This document shows, one piece after another, positions 1 through 11,817 of a DNA stretch of 64,000 bases. The notes below the pieces were generated by a model. The model was not told where the DNA came from. It did not search any database and saw only the letters and a program-made list of their open reading frames with translations. Origin of the DNA: Craspedostauros australis (taxonomy: Eukaryota > Bacillariophyta > Bacillariophyceae > Mastogloiales > Achnanthaceae); the NCBI GenBank assembly GCA_026770025.1, contig JAMXDE010000024.1, positions 124,001 to 188,000 on the forward strand. The letters run 5' to 3'. Each line of letters starts with the position of its first letter. Position 1 is the first letter of the stretch. The translations under genes were made by a program, and so were the position numbers.

Positions 1-2468
1 CAGCGCGCAAGGACAGGGACAATGCACCAACAAGAGGTTTGCATTCCGTGCTATGAACTGTTACATGTGTGCGCCGCGTTCGTACATGCTGTTGCACCGT
101 ACGTTACGCTCTTCTTTTGCGTTCGATGATCTCGGGACAAACAAGAATATTGTTCTATTCTATGTGTGGTGGCATGCATCGTGGTTGGAAGAGGACACAA
201 ATAGAATATTCATTATAATAATAGAATAGGTCGTCACCAATCACGAGGGTGCGATCTCTTGGGTGGCGGCGGTGCCGGAGAGTCTTCCTGGACGGGAAGT
301 GGTTGCCTTGGATGCTGGAAGTGATGATGTGATGATGGGTGGTGCGATGCGATGCGATGCAACGTCATGCGATGCAAAAGAATACATGAGCGCCCATCAC
401 GAAGGCGATGCCTCTGCTCAATGTCCATGCGTCATCGCCGTTTGCGAAGGACATTGTCTTGTCCCGCGAACTTTTGGGCAACCACACTATTATACGAGCA
501 AGTACATGATCAACTCATGCCATGCCATGCCATGCTGTTGTTTTGCATGATAGAATACTTGGCCTATGTGCTGTACCATGAGCCACGCTAAGTTCTATTC
601 TCCTCTACTCGTTGCCGCATGGTTGGGAGTGGAGATAGCAACAGCTCACCAGCGCAACCAAGCACATGCGTGGACGAGGCAACACACAGCGAACGCAAAA
701 AGAATGGCGGAAGAAGAGAGAACAGAGGCGATGTGAATGGACCGGAAGCGACACGAACGAGACAGAACCTCGTCGAAACCCTGGCAGCCAGATCGAAACC
801 GCAAGCGGAAAGGAGCCGGCAACACAGAAGGAGAATTGGTCCAAGGAAATGACCTTGATGCCACCGAGTACCGCATCGCGCCGTACTGCAGTCGTACGTA
901 AGGCCTACTTTGCTCGACAATGCTCTGGTGGTCACACCCAGTGACCCAATTCGTGAGTGAAGCAAATTACGTATTGCAAGCCACAATTGCAGTATTCCGA
1001 TCTACCTGCAAACGGGAGAGAAAGCTCCAAAATGCCAGTGCACCACAACGCTTCGACGCAAACACGGGTCCAACTGGTTGCCAATACTGCTCATCATGAC
1101 CACACGTGTCGCCATCACAAGGACAAAACCAATCAAGAACGCGCTCCCAATATTGCCCCGCCTTTGATACGTGCAGACATTGGGAAGAGACACAATTCAC
1201 TCTTGACTGAACCGTGCACCCATTGCCTGTGAACTTCTCCAAGCGCTGTGTTCACCGACCATGCTCGCCTCGGCGCAGCTCGTGACGGAGAAGAACGAAA
1301 CAAAGGAAAGGAACATGAGACGGAACTTAGAACACAAACAGCGAGGAATACTGCTGACAAAAAGGCCGGCACATCATTCCTGCGCAACCACCTCCCCGAC
1401 GGAATGGCGCAACCAATACCGCGATCAGGAGAACGAACGCTTGAGGACACAGACTTAATCGTATGAATCGCTCGGTCGTGTTCACACATGCTCGTGCTGA
1501 TGGGTTCAACATCCACAAGACCCAAAGGGTGTATGGCGATTGACATCGGGAATCATGCACATAAGACGATGGGTCATCGACGAACGAGAAGAATCATGAA
1601 TTGAAGGGTCATTTCAGATTAATTGAATCCATCGATGACTGTGAAACACTCCTCAACGATCGGAAGAAAGTCGGGTCGGGAGATTCAACTACATCCATGT
1701 GCACATTAAGTTGATGCAATGATAAGTTGATTCCCAACCAACAATCTGGCACTGCGGAGTGGATGAATGAAGGCTAATAGTAGGGTCACGGAGTCATTTC
1801 GATGTGAAGGTGAGAGCAGGTTTGCGAACTAATTGGTCTTGCGGCAACAAGATTGGTTTCCGGAGTGTGTCATTGCGCCCGTCTTTTTGAGCGAAACTTA
1901 ATCTCGTTGTTGCGTGGATTGTCGCGTTGTTGCTGTGCCGACACAAGTGCACAAAGGAAGGACAAAGCCATCACGTGGACAACGAGTACAAAGCCCAAAT
2001 AGAGACCACATCCGTACAAAAGCACAGCACGCACATGGCGCAAATACAAAAGGCCGAGACGCATCGCCACACATTCTCGCCACAAAAAGCCAGCAATCAC
2101 AAAAAGGCGCAGAGCACAATCCAACCCAAAACGATTAATCGCCGCCAATCTCCCCTTTGGACTGTTTCCGTCTATTTGGTTTCCCCACAAAAACAGTGCG
2201 AGTAATTGTGGAGGACTCTCGACAAACAATCCACAATAGTAGTTCCACAATACTCACTCATCGATCAACCCAACAACAACATCAACAACAACATCATCAA
2301 CATTAACAACGTCGTTGTTTGCATCAGCATCCACATCACATCTGCATCTGCATCTCACAAAAACAGATAATCATTTTCTGAACGCAAGAGCAAGAGCAAC
2401 AACAACAGCCTCCCGAACTCCAACATCTCAGACGAAGCCGAATATATTCCCACCACCATCAACAACAC
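1..2468. other. Gene-poor 5' region, no supported gene
   Basis: Only short ORFs on both strands with no recognisable motif and no convincing coding character. It contains A/T-rich short repeats of the type AATAGAATA (around 150-230), and from about 2265 a CAA/CAT-rich stretch that probably belongs to the leader of the HMG-box gene. Nothing else stands out. Confidence 0.5.
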
Positions 2469-2501
2469 TACTCTATTGATAACACTACTCTATTGATAAC
2501 A
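2467..2501. repeat. Duplicated 17-bp block before HMG gene start
   Basis: Two adjacent copies of a block containing CTATTGATAACAC end 3 bp before the ATG of the HMG-box gene. It is a short tandem duplication in the 5' leader. No function is evident. Confidence 0.6.
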
Positions 2502-2503
2502 CA

Positions 2504-4330
2504 ATGGACTCCAGCACCATGAACGTGGGCGGGTTGTTCCCTGGTGGCGGAGCTGGAAGCGGCAACAAGAGCATCGCAGCCATGCAGAGCCGCTCCATCA
2601 GCCCCATGCCTGCACGTTCTCCTGCCAGCAAGACAGGCACCAGCAAGAAAGGCGCAGTCGCAACCACCACCAAGTCAGGCACCAAGTCAGGCACCAAGAC
2701 GACCACCACTAGCAACAGCAGCAGCAGCAACAACAGAAAGAAGGTGCCCAGCAAGACCCCCAAGCTGACTCCCAAGGCCCCGGAGAAGAAGAAGAGACGC
2801 AAGAAGAAGTGGAAGAAGCCAAAGGACAAGCCCAACCGCCCGCTGAGCGCCTACAACCTCTTCTTCCAGGAGCAGCGCAGCGAGATGCTGGGCGATGAGG
2901 CGCCCACCCCAGAGGAGGAGGCCCTGAAGAAGCGCATCCACTGCAAGACGCACGGCAAGATCGGCTTCGCGGAGATGGCCAAGGAGATCGGGGCCAAGTG
3001 GAAGCTGCTGGAGGGAGACAAGAGGAAGGTCTTCGAGGAGAAGGCCAAGAAGCTCAAGGAGAAGTACCAGGTGGAGCTCAAGGTCTGGAAGGAGAACAAC
3101 CTCAAGAAGACCAACGCTGCTGCTGCCGCGGCTGCCGCAGCTGCTGCTGCTTCTGCTTCTGCCACCATCGCAGCCTCGGCCACCACCATCTCCCCCTCCA
3201 ACAGCTCGGACGAGGGCTCCATCAACGACCTTCGCAACATCAACGCTGCTGCTGCGGCCGCCAGAGGTCTCACCGGCATCAACGGCATTCCAAGCGGCAT
3301 TGCCAATGGCATTGCTAACGGCATCAATCCCATGAGCAACATCAATGGCATGAGTAACATCAACGCCGCTGTCATCTCCCCAGGCATGCACGGCACGGCC
3401 GCCAACGCTGCCATGCTCAGGGCCCCCGGTCTCGTCACTCCCAACAGCCCCAACAGTCGCAGCCGCTCCGGATCTCCGCTGGCCCAAGCAGCAGCGGCCG
3501 CCTCCCTGCGTCAGGCACAGCAACAGGCCGCTGCGGCTGCCGCGTTCAACGCCAACCCGCATGCCGATGCCTTCTCCCTCATGATGGCGGAGAAGAGGCG
3601 CGATCTGCTTCTCCAAAGACAGCAGCAGCAGCAATTGCAGCACCATCAGCAGTTCCAACACCAGCAGGCCCAGCAGCTCCAGCAACACCACCTGCAGCAG
3701 CAGCAACAACAACAACAGCTCCAGAACAACCAACAGCAGGCCCAGCAGCAGGCCAACCCCTTCGCCAACCAGTTCGACTTTCTGCGTGCCCAGATGCAAC
3801 AGCAGCATCAACAGCAGCAGCACCAGTTGCACCAAACCCAGCAGGCTCAGCACCAGGCCCAGCAACTCCAGAACAACCAGCAAGCGCACCAGGCTCAGCA
3901 CCAGTTGCAGCAAACACAGCAGGCTCAGCAGCAGCAACAGATGCAGCAGCTCCAGAACAACCAGCAAGCGCAGCACCAGGCACAGCAATCCCAGCAGGCA
4001 CAGCAAGCCAACGACCCGTTCTTCCAATCCGGCTCGGAGTACGCCAGCGCTGCTGAGGCGTCGGCCAATGCCATCATGCAGTCCTTCGGTGCAGGCCCGC
4101 CCGCCTCCGCCTCAACGGCTGACCGTCTGGACCAGTTGCAGCGCTTGCAGCTTCAGTTGCAACAGCAACAACAGCAACAACAGCAGCAGCAGCAGCAGGT
4201 CCCACATCAGGCCCAACAGCAGCAACAACACCAGCAGCAATCCATGGCGGCCATGATGAGACGCTTCACGGCTGCGGCCGCATCCTCCTCCGGCAACTCT
4301 GGCGGTGTCATCAACCACATGTGCGTCTAG
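2504..4330 (+). CDS. HMG-box protein with long polyglutamine tail
   Basis: A 608-residue single-exon protein. Residues 1-95 are low complexity and Ser/Thr/Lys-rich. A basic KKKRRKKKWKK stretch (about 95-106) looks like a nuclear localisation signal and leads into one HMG box (about 107-198: KPKDKPNRPLSAYNLFFQEQR, then AKEIGAKWKLLEGDKRKVFEEKA and a KEKYQVELKVWKE tail). The PLSAYNLFF start and the spaced aromatic W/F/Y residues are typical of the fold. It should act in the nucleus as a DNA-bending or architectural chromatin protein or a transcription regulator. Residues 200-300 carry Ala tracts and degenerate IN-G repeats. From about 360 to the end the protein is Q/H-rich with many CAG/CAA runs, which makes it prone to length change. 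The ATG follows a CAA/CAT-rich leader and a duplicated 17-bp block (about 2467-2501). It is convergent with the next gene. The target is unknown. Confidence 0.88.
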   Translation: MDSSTMNVGGLFPGGGAGSGNKSIAAMQSRSISPMPARSPASKTGTSKKGAVATTTKSGTKSGTKTTTTSNSSSSNNRKKVPSKTPKLTPKAPEKKKRRKKKWKKPKDKPNRPLSAYNLFFQEQRSEMLGDEAPTPEEEALKKRIHCKTHGKIGFAEMAKEIGAKWKLLEGDKRKVFEEKAKKLKEKYQVELKVWKENNLKKTNAAAAAAAAAAAASASATIAASATTISPSNSSDEGSINDLRNINAAAAAARGLTGINGIPSGIANGIANGINPMSNINGMSNINAAVISPGMHGTAANAAMLRAPGLVTPNSPNSRSRSGSPLAQAAAAASLRQAQQQAAAAAAFNANPHADAFSLMMAEKRRDLLLQRQQQQQLQHHQQFQHQQAQQLQQHHLQQQQQQQQLQNNQQQAQQQANPFANQFDFLRAQMQQQHQQQQHQLHQTQQAQHQAQQLQNNQQAHQAQHQLQQTQQAQQQQQMQQLQNNQQAQHQAQQSQQAQQANDPFFQSGSEYASAAEASANAIMQSFGAGPPASASTADRLDQLQRLQLQLQQQQQQQQQQQQQVPHQAQQQQQHQQQSMAAMMRRFTAAAASSSGNSGGVINHMCV

Positions 4331-5023
4331 ACCCACATGGATGGTAACCATCACAGCAACCAACCATCGTAGCAGACCATCACAGCCAACCATCGCAGCA
4401 ACACAGTTTTGTCCCACCAGCAACATCTCCTCCCCATGCCCAAAGGAGCACTTAACGCAACACTCAACAGAGCACTCACGCCCAAGAGCCATTCCACAAA
4501 CCAAGGCAAACCATCACAGCCAACACAAACAAAGAGCAACAACACGAAAACAGAAACAACAAGAACAACTAACAACAAACAAATACCAATACAGACAGAT
4601 ACAACTATTATTAAACCAAACAGAACAACGAACGACCTTATCCATTGTGCTCATGTTTTTCTGAAGGAGCACTGGTAGCTCCGACGGCGTGATGCATCAT
4701 GTCATTCTATCCAATGATTTGCACTTCGATGCCTGCTGCATCGTCCAATGCTGTGTCATCCGACGCTGTGCGATGCTACAAGCTCAAGTCCCCGACTGCG
4801 GATTCAATACAACACAATACAATCCAATACAACTGATGTCTCTATTCAAATAGTATTGTATTAGAATATAATAGATGGAGTCATAATATAATGCTTCGTA
4901 GTGCAACGGTACCGTCACTGCTGTTATCACTTCCAGTGCTGGCATCCCTCTCTGCTCGGACAGACAGATTGTCGTACCCGTACTATATTAGTAGTCGTGC
5001 CATACTCCGACTATCTGCACTGT
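4331..5023. other. Convergent intergenic region
   Basis: 3' ends of the HMG-box gene (+) and the MBD-like gene (-) face each other here. The first 300 bases are CA-rich, with repeated AACCATC/CACAGC words, and are probably 3' UTR. From about 4800 to 4890 there are AATAC/AATAG-type A/T-rich repeats. No gene is seen. Confidence 0.5.
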
Positions 5024-6388
5024 TCAATCCACAAATCGATGCCCCGACTGGGCCTGATACTGCTCCAGCGATGCCAGAACCTCGGCATCCTTGCACCACG
5101 GCTCCTCCTTGCGCACGTGATCCAGCACCTGCGTGATGCTCACCAGATGCTTACCATCGGGCAGAAAGTACGTGCGCTTCGTCCCGTTCGACGTCGCCTT
5201 CACCGTCGTCTTCCATCCCATCTTCTCCAGCGTCCCCCAGATGGTCGCCTTCATGATGGGATTCGAGAACTTGTGAGGCCGCTTCAACTTTCGAGGGGTC
5301 ACGGTGGCCGCATCGGGCTTCTGCTGTTGGGGCGTCGTTGCCGTCGTCTCCTTCTTCTTCTTCTTTGCCATCGTCACCTGCTGGTGCACCGGCGTGGGAC
5401 TCAGAACGGCCTCCTCGTACGCCATCAACGCCTGCTGGATATCATGCAGCTGGCGATAGTCATAGTCCGTGCAAAGGAACTCCAGCACCTGCCGGCAGTT
5501 GGGAAAGCTCTGCTCGGCCTTGGGCGCCATGTACAACTTGGCCGTGGCGTTCAGAAACGAATCCTCCTCCTCGTCGCTGATGTCATCGCGCTGCCGGTAC
5601 TGCACGGTCCATCCGTGGGAGGATTGCAGCACGGGCCAGATGTGGAGATGGAACAGCTGCAAGTCGATCCTCTGCAGCCGGGTGGGCACATCCTGGTACG
5701 TGGAGAAGCGCGACACCTTCTGTCGCTTGCGGCCGCTGCGGCGTCCTGTGGGCGATCCCATCTCGTTGTCAACATCGTCATCGTTGTTGCCATCATTGTC
5801 ATTGCCATTGTCGCTGTCGTGTTCACCGTCATCGTCACCGTTGCTTGATGCTGCTGCTGCCTTGGATTTACGCTTGGCTTTCGCAGGGGATTTGGTGGAT
5901 GCAGACGAGTTTCGACTGAGCTTCTTCGGTTCACGGTTGTTGACGTAGCTATCCTCGATCGTGGCGAGAGCGGCCTTGACTTCAGGCAGCACACCCCAGT
6001 GCTCCTTGTCCAACCGCAGGAAGGAGATCACGCGGACGAAGGAATCAAAGTCGTAGAAGGGCGCGCTGGGGGTGAAGTAGTGCCGTTGCGTCGAGTAAAC
6101 CTTCTTTGACGTCCATCCCAGCTTCTCCAGCACAGGCGTCCACAGCGTGTCCTGCACGATCTTGTGATGGAACAGGATGCGGTACTCCTTCTCGAATCCA
6201 TGGTAATCTCGCGGCAGCTTCGGCGGTTTGCCGTACTTGCTGGGGGCCTTCTTCGCCACCTCCGTGCCCGCATTGGCGCCACCGGCTGTCTCATCGCCCT
6301 TCACCACCCACCGGTACTTGTGACCGCCGCGTGGAACGCCGCGAGGCATGATGCCGCACACGCGCTCCCTCCAGAAAGAGCTGGGCAC
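5024..6388 (-). CDS. Protein with three MBD-like modules
   Basis: A 454-residue single-exon protein with three copies of one module. Module 1 (about 70-146) has W-x-PVLEKLGW, then RHYFTP and FDSFVRVISFL. Module 2 (about 243-325) has WPVLQSSHGW, then KLYMAP and CRQVLEFL. Module 3 (about 376-446) has WGTLEKMGWK, then RTYFLPDGKHL and ITQVLDHV. The pattern GW, variable loop, YF-P, acidic or polar turn and S-x-x-V-x-x-x-L resembles the methyl-CpG-binding/TAM fold. I infer a DNA-binding nuclear protein; methyl-DNA recognition is unproven. An Asp/Asn-rich acidic linker (184-208) and a basic GRRSGRKRQK segment (about 215-224) separate modules 1 and 2. A second Met at residue 14 (about 6349) could be the real start. 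The repeats may instead be a lineage-specific domain unrelated to MBD. Confidence 0.75.
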   Translation of the reverse strand: MPSSFWRERVCGIMPRGVPRGGHKYRWVVKGDETAGGANAGTEVAKKAPSKYGKPPKLPRDYHGFEKEYRILFHHKIVQDTLWTPVLEKLGWTSKKVYSTQRHYFTPSAPFYDFDSFVRVISFLRLDKEHWGVLPEVKAALATIEDSYVNNREPKKLSRNSSASTKSPAKAKRKSKAAAASSNGDDDGEHDSDNGNDNDGNNDDDVDNEMGSPTGRRSGRKRQKVSRFSTYQDVPTRLQRIDLQLFHLHIWPVLQSSHGWTVQYRQRDDISDEEEDSFLNATAKLYMAPKAEQSFPNCRQVLEFLCTDYDYRQLHDIQQALMAYEEAVLSPTPVHQQVTMAKKKKKETTATTPQQQKPDAATVTPRKLKRPHKFSNPIMKATIWGTLEKMGWKTTVKATSNGTKRTYFLPDGKHLVSITQVLDHVRKEEPWCKDAEVLASLEQYQAQSGHRFVD

Positions 6389-9300
6389 TCTCTTCTCTCT
6401 GGAGTATAATACCTCGCTCTGCTTCGACTTGCTTCGATCTCACACCTCTCCTCGCACTCGCACGAGTATGGACCAATCCTTGACGACTGCGTTCGCAGGA
6501 CACCGAATAGTTATGCACGATGGTCTGCTCTGCTGGGTTGTAAGCTGCCAACCAGATGCTCTTCCTGTGATGTTGCCCTCTGGTGCTCTCTTCCTCTTCT
6601 GGTGTCCGCAACTCTCATTTTGTGCAGAACAACCATCTCGCGTCACGGCTGTTCCTCTGCGTTCCTCTGCGTTCCTCACAGCGATCTTCGCATCCTGATG
6701 TGCGAAACATCTCCCACCACAACACGCGATTCTCATCATCGTGTGTTGTGAACAATAAAGTACTTAGTCAGACCCAAGCATGCAAGGCTGCGTTCGTGTC
6801 GAAATGAAACCGTGACTGTGGAATCAGGAATCAGCCTTCTCATCCGCATTCGTTGCTTTTTGGGCGGAATGCGTGATTAAGCACACTCATGACTGGATTG
6901 AGTTGATCAAATCATCTAGAACAGGCACGCTACAGAGAAATGAAACACAAAGAACAATCTGCTCTGCGAAAGTTCTCCACTATGTTTCCCTCTTTGGCAT
7001 GCTGGCAGATGGGCATCCCAACACCGCAGATCAATCTCTCCTCCCAGAGTGACTTGTGCCGCTGCTTACGACTATTCCACGCTTGGTTGGTGTCAAATGA
7101 GACCAATCCAAGCGAGAGAACGGCACCCAAAGACTTGTTTGGATTGCCGCCAGATGCATCATGGAGGAGAAGCGATGATGTGAATAGTAGTAGAACTGGG
7201 AGCACTCCGCAGCCATGCACAGCATACTCCGCACGTATTAGAACGGGGTCGCACCGCAGATGATAGCATCCAGGGCCTCTTCGGGCGGCATGAGAGGAGA
7301 CCGTTCGCCACAGAAGGTTGATCCTCGATGCTCTACGCAACAGCAGCAATGCGACTTGCAAGTAGTCAGGCGACAGTCGCTCCCGCGCCATCCTTCCAAC
7401 CATTCATCAATCCATTCATCCATCCATTCCATTCCTTGTCAAGAGCGCAAAGAACTGCTCCAATGCGAGTGGAGCACAAGGGCACAAAGAGTGTATGGTA
7501 GACGGAGTGGACAGTATTCGTATGATAGAACCGCACACAGCCGTGAAGAGTCGAACAGAGCAATGGAGCAAGCAGTGGTGCACATTGAAACCGATTGTAG
7601 ATGCACGTGTTCGGTCTCCAGCTACCATGTTGGGTACCACAGCGAAGAGAGGCAAAGGACAAGAGAGGAACAGATGCACAACCAGGATGGTCGTTCTGAT
7701 ACGATCATAGACACTCATGAGCACCGCACGGCTTTCGCTTCGCACTTGGATCTGAGATGCGCATTCCAATTTATTCGTGTGCTTCGTTCTCCACGAACAA
7801 CATGTACTGACCCATTCCGCACTCGCAGAAATGGATCAGCACTCCCGACCGTGCCCGTGCCCGCACCCTTGCTCGTGGTAGATAAATCACGTGTCAGCGC
7901 GGATCATAGTCCCAGCGGTAGTCGACCCCATCCCGGACGGATTCAGCTCCCTTGCTGATGGCAGATGTCGGCGCTGTCTTGTTCTGTGACACAAGGCATC
8001 TCCAGAACCTTTTGCGCAACTCGTGACATGGTTGTGTATACACAACCGAATCCGATTGATGGTGTTTGTTGCCACCGCTCACAACCACCAAACAACAATG
8101 ACAACAACACAGAGCGCAACACAGCGACATCGATTTGTGAGAACCATCAACATCATCGCACACCACGAGCTCAGAGAGGGACGAAACCGCCCCTCCATCG
8201 TGAAGTTTCTACGATAAAATGACCTTTCCAACACCTTCTGCCCTTCCCCAAACATTCGTGTACTTCAATTGTGGGTCATGGGTGTGGACCATCGGAAGCC
8301 AGAGAGGAAAGGAGGGATGGGCTCTTCTGTCCTGTTTTTCTGCTTTGTGCTCAATCGCGCCCACAAATTCGTTGCTCCAGGCGGCCACACAATCACAAGA
8401 CACAAACACACGCGTGCAAAGAGAGTGGAACACAAACGCGAGAGCAGAAAGCGGAACAGAAACAGAAAAAGAGACGTGGCAGGCCATCATCACTGGTTAG
8501 TCAGGGATGGTGATACGCGGAGAGAAGGAGAATAGGCAGTTGATGTTGCACCGTCGCCCGCAGCACCCCCATCCTCTTGTTATGCCCACGCGCCCCGAGA
8601 AATATCCAAGTCGCAGATAGCCTCACTCATACTGGGACATGCAAACATTGTCCCTCTCGTTGGACTTCTCCATGCTGGTCCGTTGGAGCAAGCGACCGGG
8701 AGTACCGCATACTTCCCAACACAATCCATCATACTCCAACTCGCGGCAAGATAGCCGGTCGTGTCAACAATCGAGGGTCGGTGTGATCCTCCGACATGAA
8801 AGGCGATGAAAGGAGAACAAGGCACCCGACAACGATGGCCAACCTCAAGCGCGTCACACACTGCCATCGTCGGTTGAGGATGCGCGGCGCGCCACACCCG
8901 GCTACATGGGACAGAAGCAACCTCGTACGCTCTCTGGAGTCTGAGGTTGCGAGAGAGAGAGAGAGTATAATAGGCCGTATGGCACCAGTCTGAAGGGATG
9001 CGGATACTCCTGCATACGGCATGGTGTCCTTGACTCAGTACGACTATGGGTTCAGCTCCAGTCACTGGTGTTGATTGTGCCGTGATGGCCGCCCTGCCTG
9101 CCAAGAAGCAAGATTGCTACACTCGTCCCTCGTAGCGATTTGGCGAACGGTGATTCGAAACTGTTCCAGCATTCGAAAACATGTTGCTCCGATCTGCTCA
9201 ACTCTGCCAATACTCTTATCGCCCATCCACAATGCAAACTTCCCCTTGCACAAAGCGGCTCCTGCTGTCCTCTGTGGTTGGTGATGGGGAACTGCAAAGT

Positions 9301-10605
9301 GCTCTCAGATTTTCTGCTCCCGCCAGGAAGGCTGCCACGAACGGCTGAGATTGAAGTTATGGACGTCGTGATAGTGGATGATGCTGGCGACCCTCATCGG
9401 GGACGTACCATGGGAGTGAGGTGCTGTGCTTTCCGTGCCAATTGGATTTTGTGACCAACGGACGTGCCAAATAGCGCATGGTCGCAAAGAACAAAGAACG
9501 GGAAGGAAAGGATCATTATTGGACACATCAAAGAAATGGCAACCGCAGTGTGCGAGTCGCGGAAAGGAACAATCATTGAAGGTTGTCCTCTTCTGCTCCA
9601 CTCCCTCACGGCATCTGTCCGCACCCGGACTTGCGTGAAGGCAGAAACAACAGTGTCACCACGCGGTACCTCCAACAATTCCATCTCTGAGGGTTGAACG
9701 ACAAAAGAACCACGCCCTCTCTGGAATGGTACGTCCCCTCCGAAATGCATCACAACACATCAAGATGCCGATTCACTCCGTGGGATGGAGCTTCTCGCTC
9801 GTGTTATGTCTCTGGCTCGTAGAGTCGAACAAGCAGGCCAACGAGGGCCGACAACCGTGGTGACGGCAGCAAAACATTGGAATGTGCTCAGACGAACTAC
9901 TAGTGCGAGTATGTATGGCACGAGCTACGACCTATGGTATGCATGTTAAGACTGAAGACAGCATCCGAAATACTGTACATTTGAGTTGCTACCCGTGTGT
10001 GTATTTGGAACCTTCCTATGGCGCAAAAGAGGAGGCTGCGCTCGCAGCATCCACTCCCATCTCGCACCGCTATTCTCCTCTTCGGTTGGGAGAAGCGGCA
10101 GTTTTTTCCACAAGGGCCGCCTCAACTTCTATCCCACGGGGTTGAGAAGCCACTTATCAACGCACCGCACCGTTCTCCTCACAATTCACCCTTTTCAGTT
10201 CGTCACGATCATCCAGAAAACAAGAACATCTGAAGTTCCGGCCAAAACGCATTGTGCCTTCGTACTCACTCATGCGACAAACGTGCGATCTGGAGTACCA
10301 CACCCCCCTCGCATTCTGCTATTCCGACCAGACAACTGTCACTGCCCTTCACGGTTCGAACAGCAACGGCCTCCGGATCTCCTTTCTCTCCTTGACACAA
10401 CCGCGCGAAAGGACTGGGAGCCATGGTAATATAGATAATTTCCCTCGGGTCAAAAATCGAAGATCCAACGGGATTCATTCGAATTGGCAACCACACAAAC
10501 AAAAAATGACGACAACGACAGGCAAAATGGGTCTCCTGCGCGATGCATTGTTCGTGCGTTTACAACCAATTACTCTGCTCTGCTCTACTTGCTTAGTCTG
10601 TCTCT
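6389..10605. other. 4.2-kb gene-poor region with fragmentary ORFs
   Basis: No complete gene is supported. On the minus strand between about 8580 and 10500 several short ORFs in different frames have protein-like composition (near 9062-9253, 9394-9753 and 10266-10502). They read like a decayed gene, but no family motif survives. TACGACTA motifs lie at 7067 and 9039, and a short (CATT)n tract near 7400-7435. Confidence 0.4.
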
Positions 10606-11817
10606 CTAGTAACTGACTTGGAAAGGCTGGAAGAAGCCTTCATCAATGGACAGCTGTGTGATCATGGCAACCACCTTGAACACTGTCTTGTGAAGCTTCA
10701 TGTTGTGGCGAAATGGTTCATACAAGATCTTCCATTTCTTGAAGAGACGATTGATGGTTTCGTGTCTTGCTCTTGCTTGCTTCTTGCCATCCCTGTCTGC
10801 GTGAGTAACGTAGTCCTTTGGTTTGCGTACGAGAGGGCCGCCGTACCCTCCGTCCGCTTCCACCATTTCACCAGGAGCAAGTTTTCCCGCGAGCGAACGG
10901 TTGAAGATCTTTTGGTCAGGCCATTCACCACAAGGGAATGGACCGTGGCACCAAACGATGTCACCAGTTTGAATGCAAATCGCCACCTCGTACCGCAGAC
11001 CAGCGCCCTTGTATTTGTGACTGTACCACTTCTTCGAAAAGGGCTGAGGTTCGAGGATGCGAAAGTCAGTCCCATCCACCGTGACTTTGCACGTTCGCTG
11101 TTTGTCATTCTTCAAGCGATTCCTCCATTTAATCTGTTGTACAAATTACCGACAGCATAAGTATTCAAACAGGTGATGTGAGTTGTCGTTATGTAAGTGT
11201 TATCATGAGATGTATCAATCGGAAGGGTGTTCTGCACTTACCACGCCTTTGAATCCCTTCTGAATTTCATCCATCAGAAGCCAAATCCACTTCTTAAGCG
11301 TTTTGGGGTCCGCAGACATTTTCGACGACAGCGCAAGAACACAATCGTAGTGTCGCAAGAAGTACAAGGTCCAATACAAATGCTTGGGATGACATTTCGG
11401 GACGCCACGAGCATAGCTCCACATAACTAGGCACATGCGCGGAGAAAGCCCGTACAGAGAGATAAATTTTGTTTGTGTTGCTGGTTTCACTGGGTCATAC
11501 AACGCATTATGCCCCACAATGTCCAATCCAATTCTGGTTATGTCTTTCAAGTCGTAGCGCTTTGATTGATTGTTCCGCAAGTGCGCCGCGTCACAGTCAA
11601 AAGCAGCAGAGTGTGGTGTTGTGCGGCAGACAACAAAGGGTTCGTGTGAGGTCGTGTTTCGGGTCGCTGCGCTTTGCCTCGACACATCAAGCTCCGCACA
11701 GGACATCATGTCGCCACACAAACAAACACCCATCACAAAACTCACCATGATGCTTGTTGCAAGTGATGTTGCTTTTCGTTCGATCAGTTGGTCTGCGGCT
11801 CGTTGCTGCAACTGCAC
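10606..11817 (-). CDS. PIF/Harbinger-like DDE transposase, copy 1
   Basis: Two exons on the minus strand. Exon 1 is 11817-11242, the intron 11241-11134 (108 bp, GTAAGTGC donor, TTGTACAACAG acceptor, phase 0) and exon 2 11133-10606, giving 367 residues. Exon 1 carries a helical region (GLSPRMCLVMWSYARG ... DPKTLKKWIWLLMDEIQ). Exon 2 reads IKWRNR, then VDGTDF (first catalytic Asp), a YSHKYKGAGLRYE strand, GPFPCGEWPD, ADGGY (second Asp) and RARHETINRLFKKW (catalytic Glu). This is the DDE_Tnp_4 pattern of PIF/Harbinger-type elements. The triad and frame look intact, so the enzyme may be functional. An alternative upstream exon (11852-12364 region) cannot be excluded. I could not identify terminal repeats. 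The related copy near 60.1-61.1 kb has its intron at the equivalent place. Confidence 0.82.

Noticed and set aside
2687-4027. 446-residue leucine-rich ORF opposite the HMG-box gene
   Set aside because: It is the antisense reading of CAG/CAA repeats; poly-Leu composition and no motif.
7260-7958. 232-residue plus-strand ORF
   Set aside because: Composition rich in Arg, Ser and His with SIHSSIHS from a CATT tract; no motif; looks like chance.
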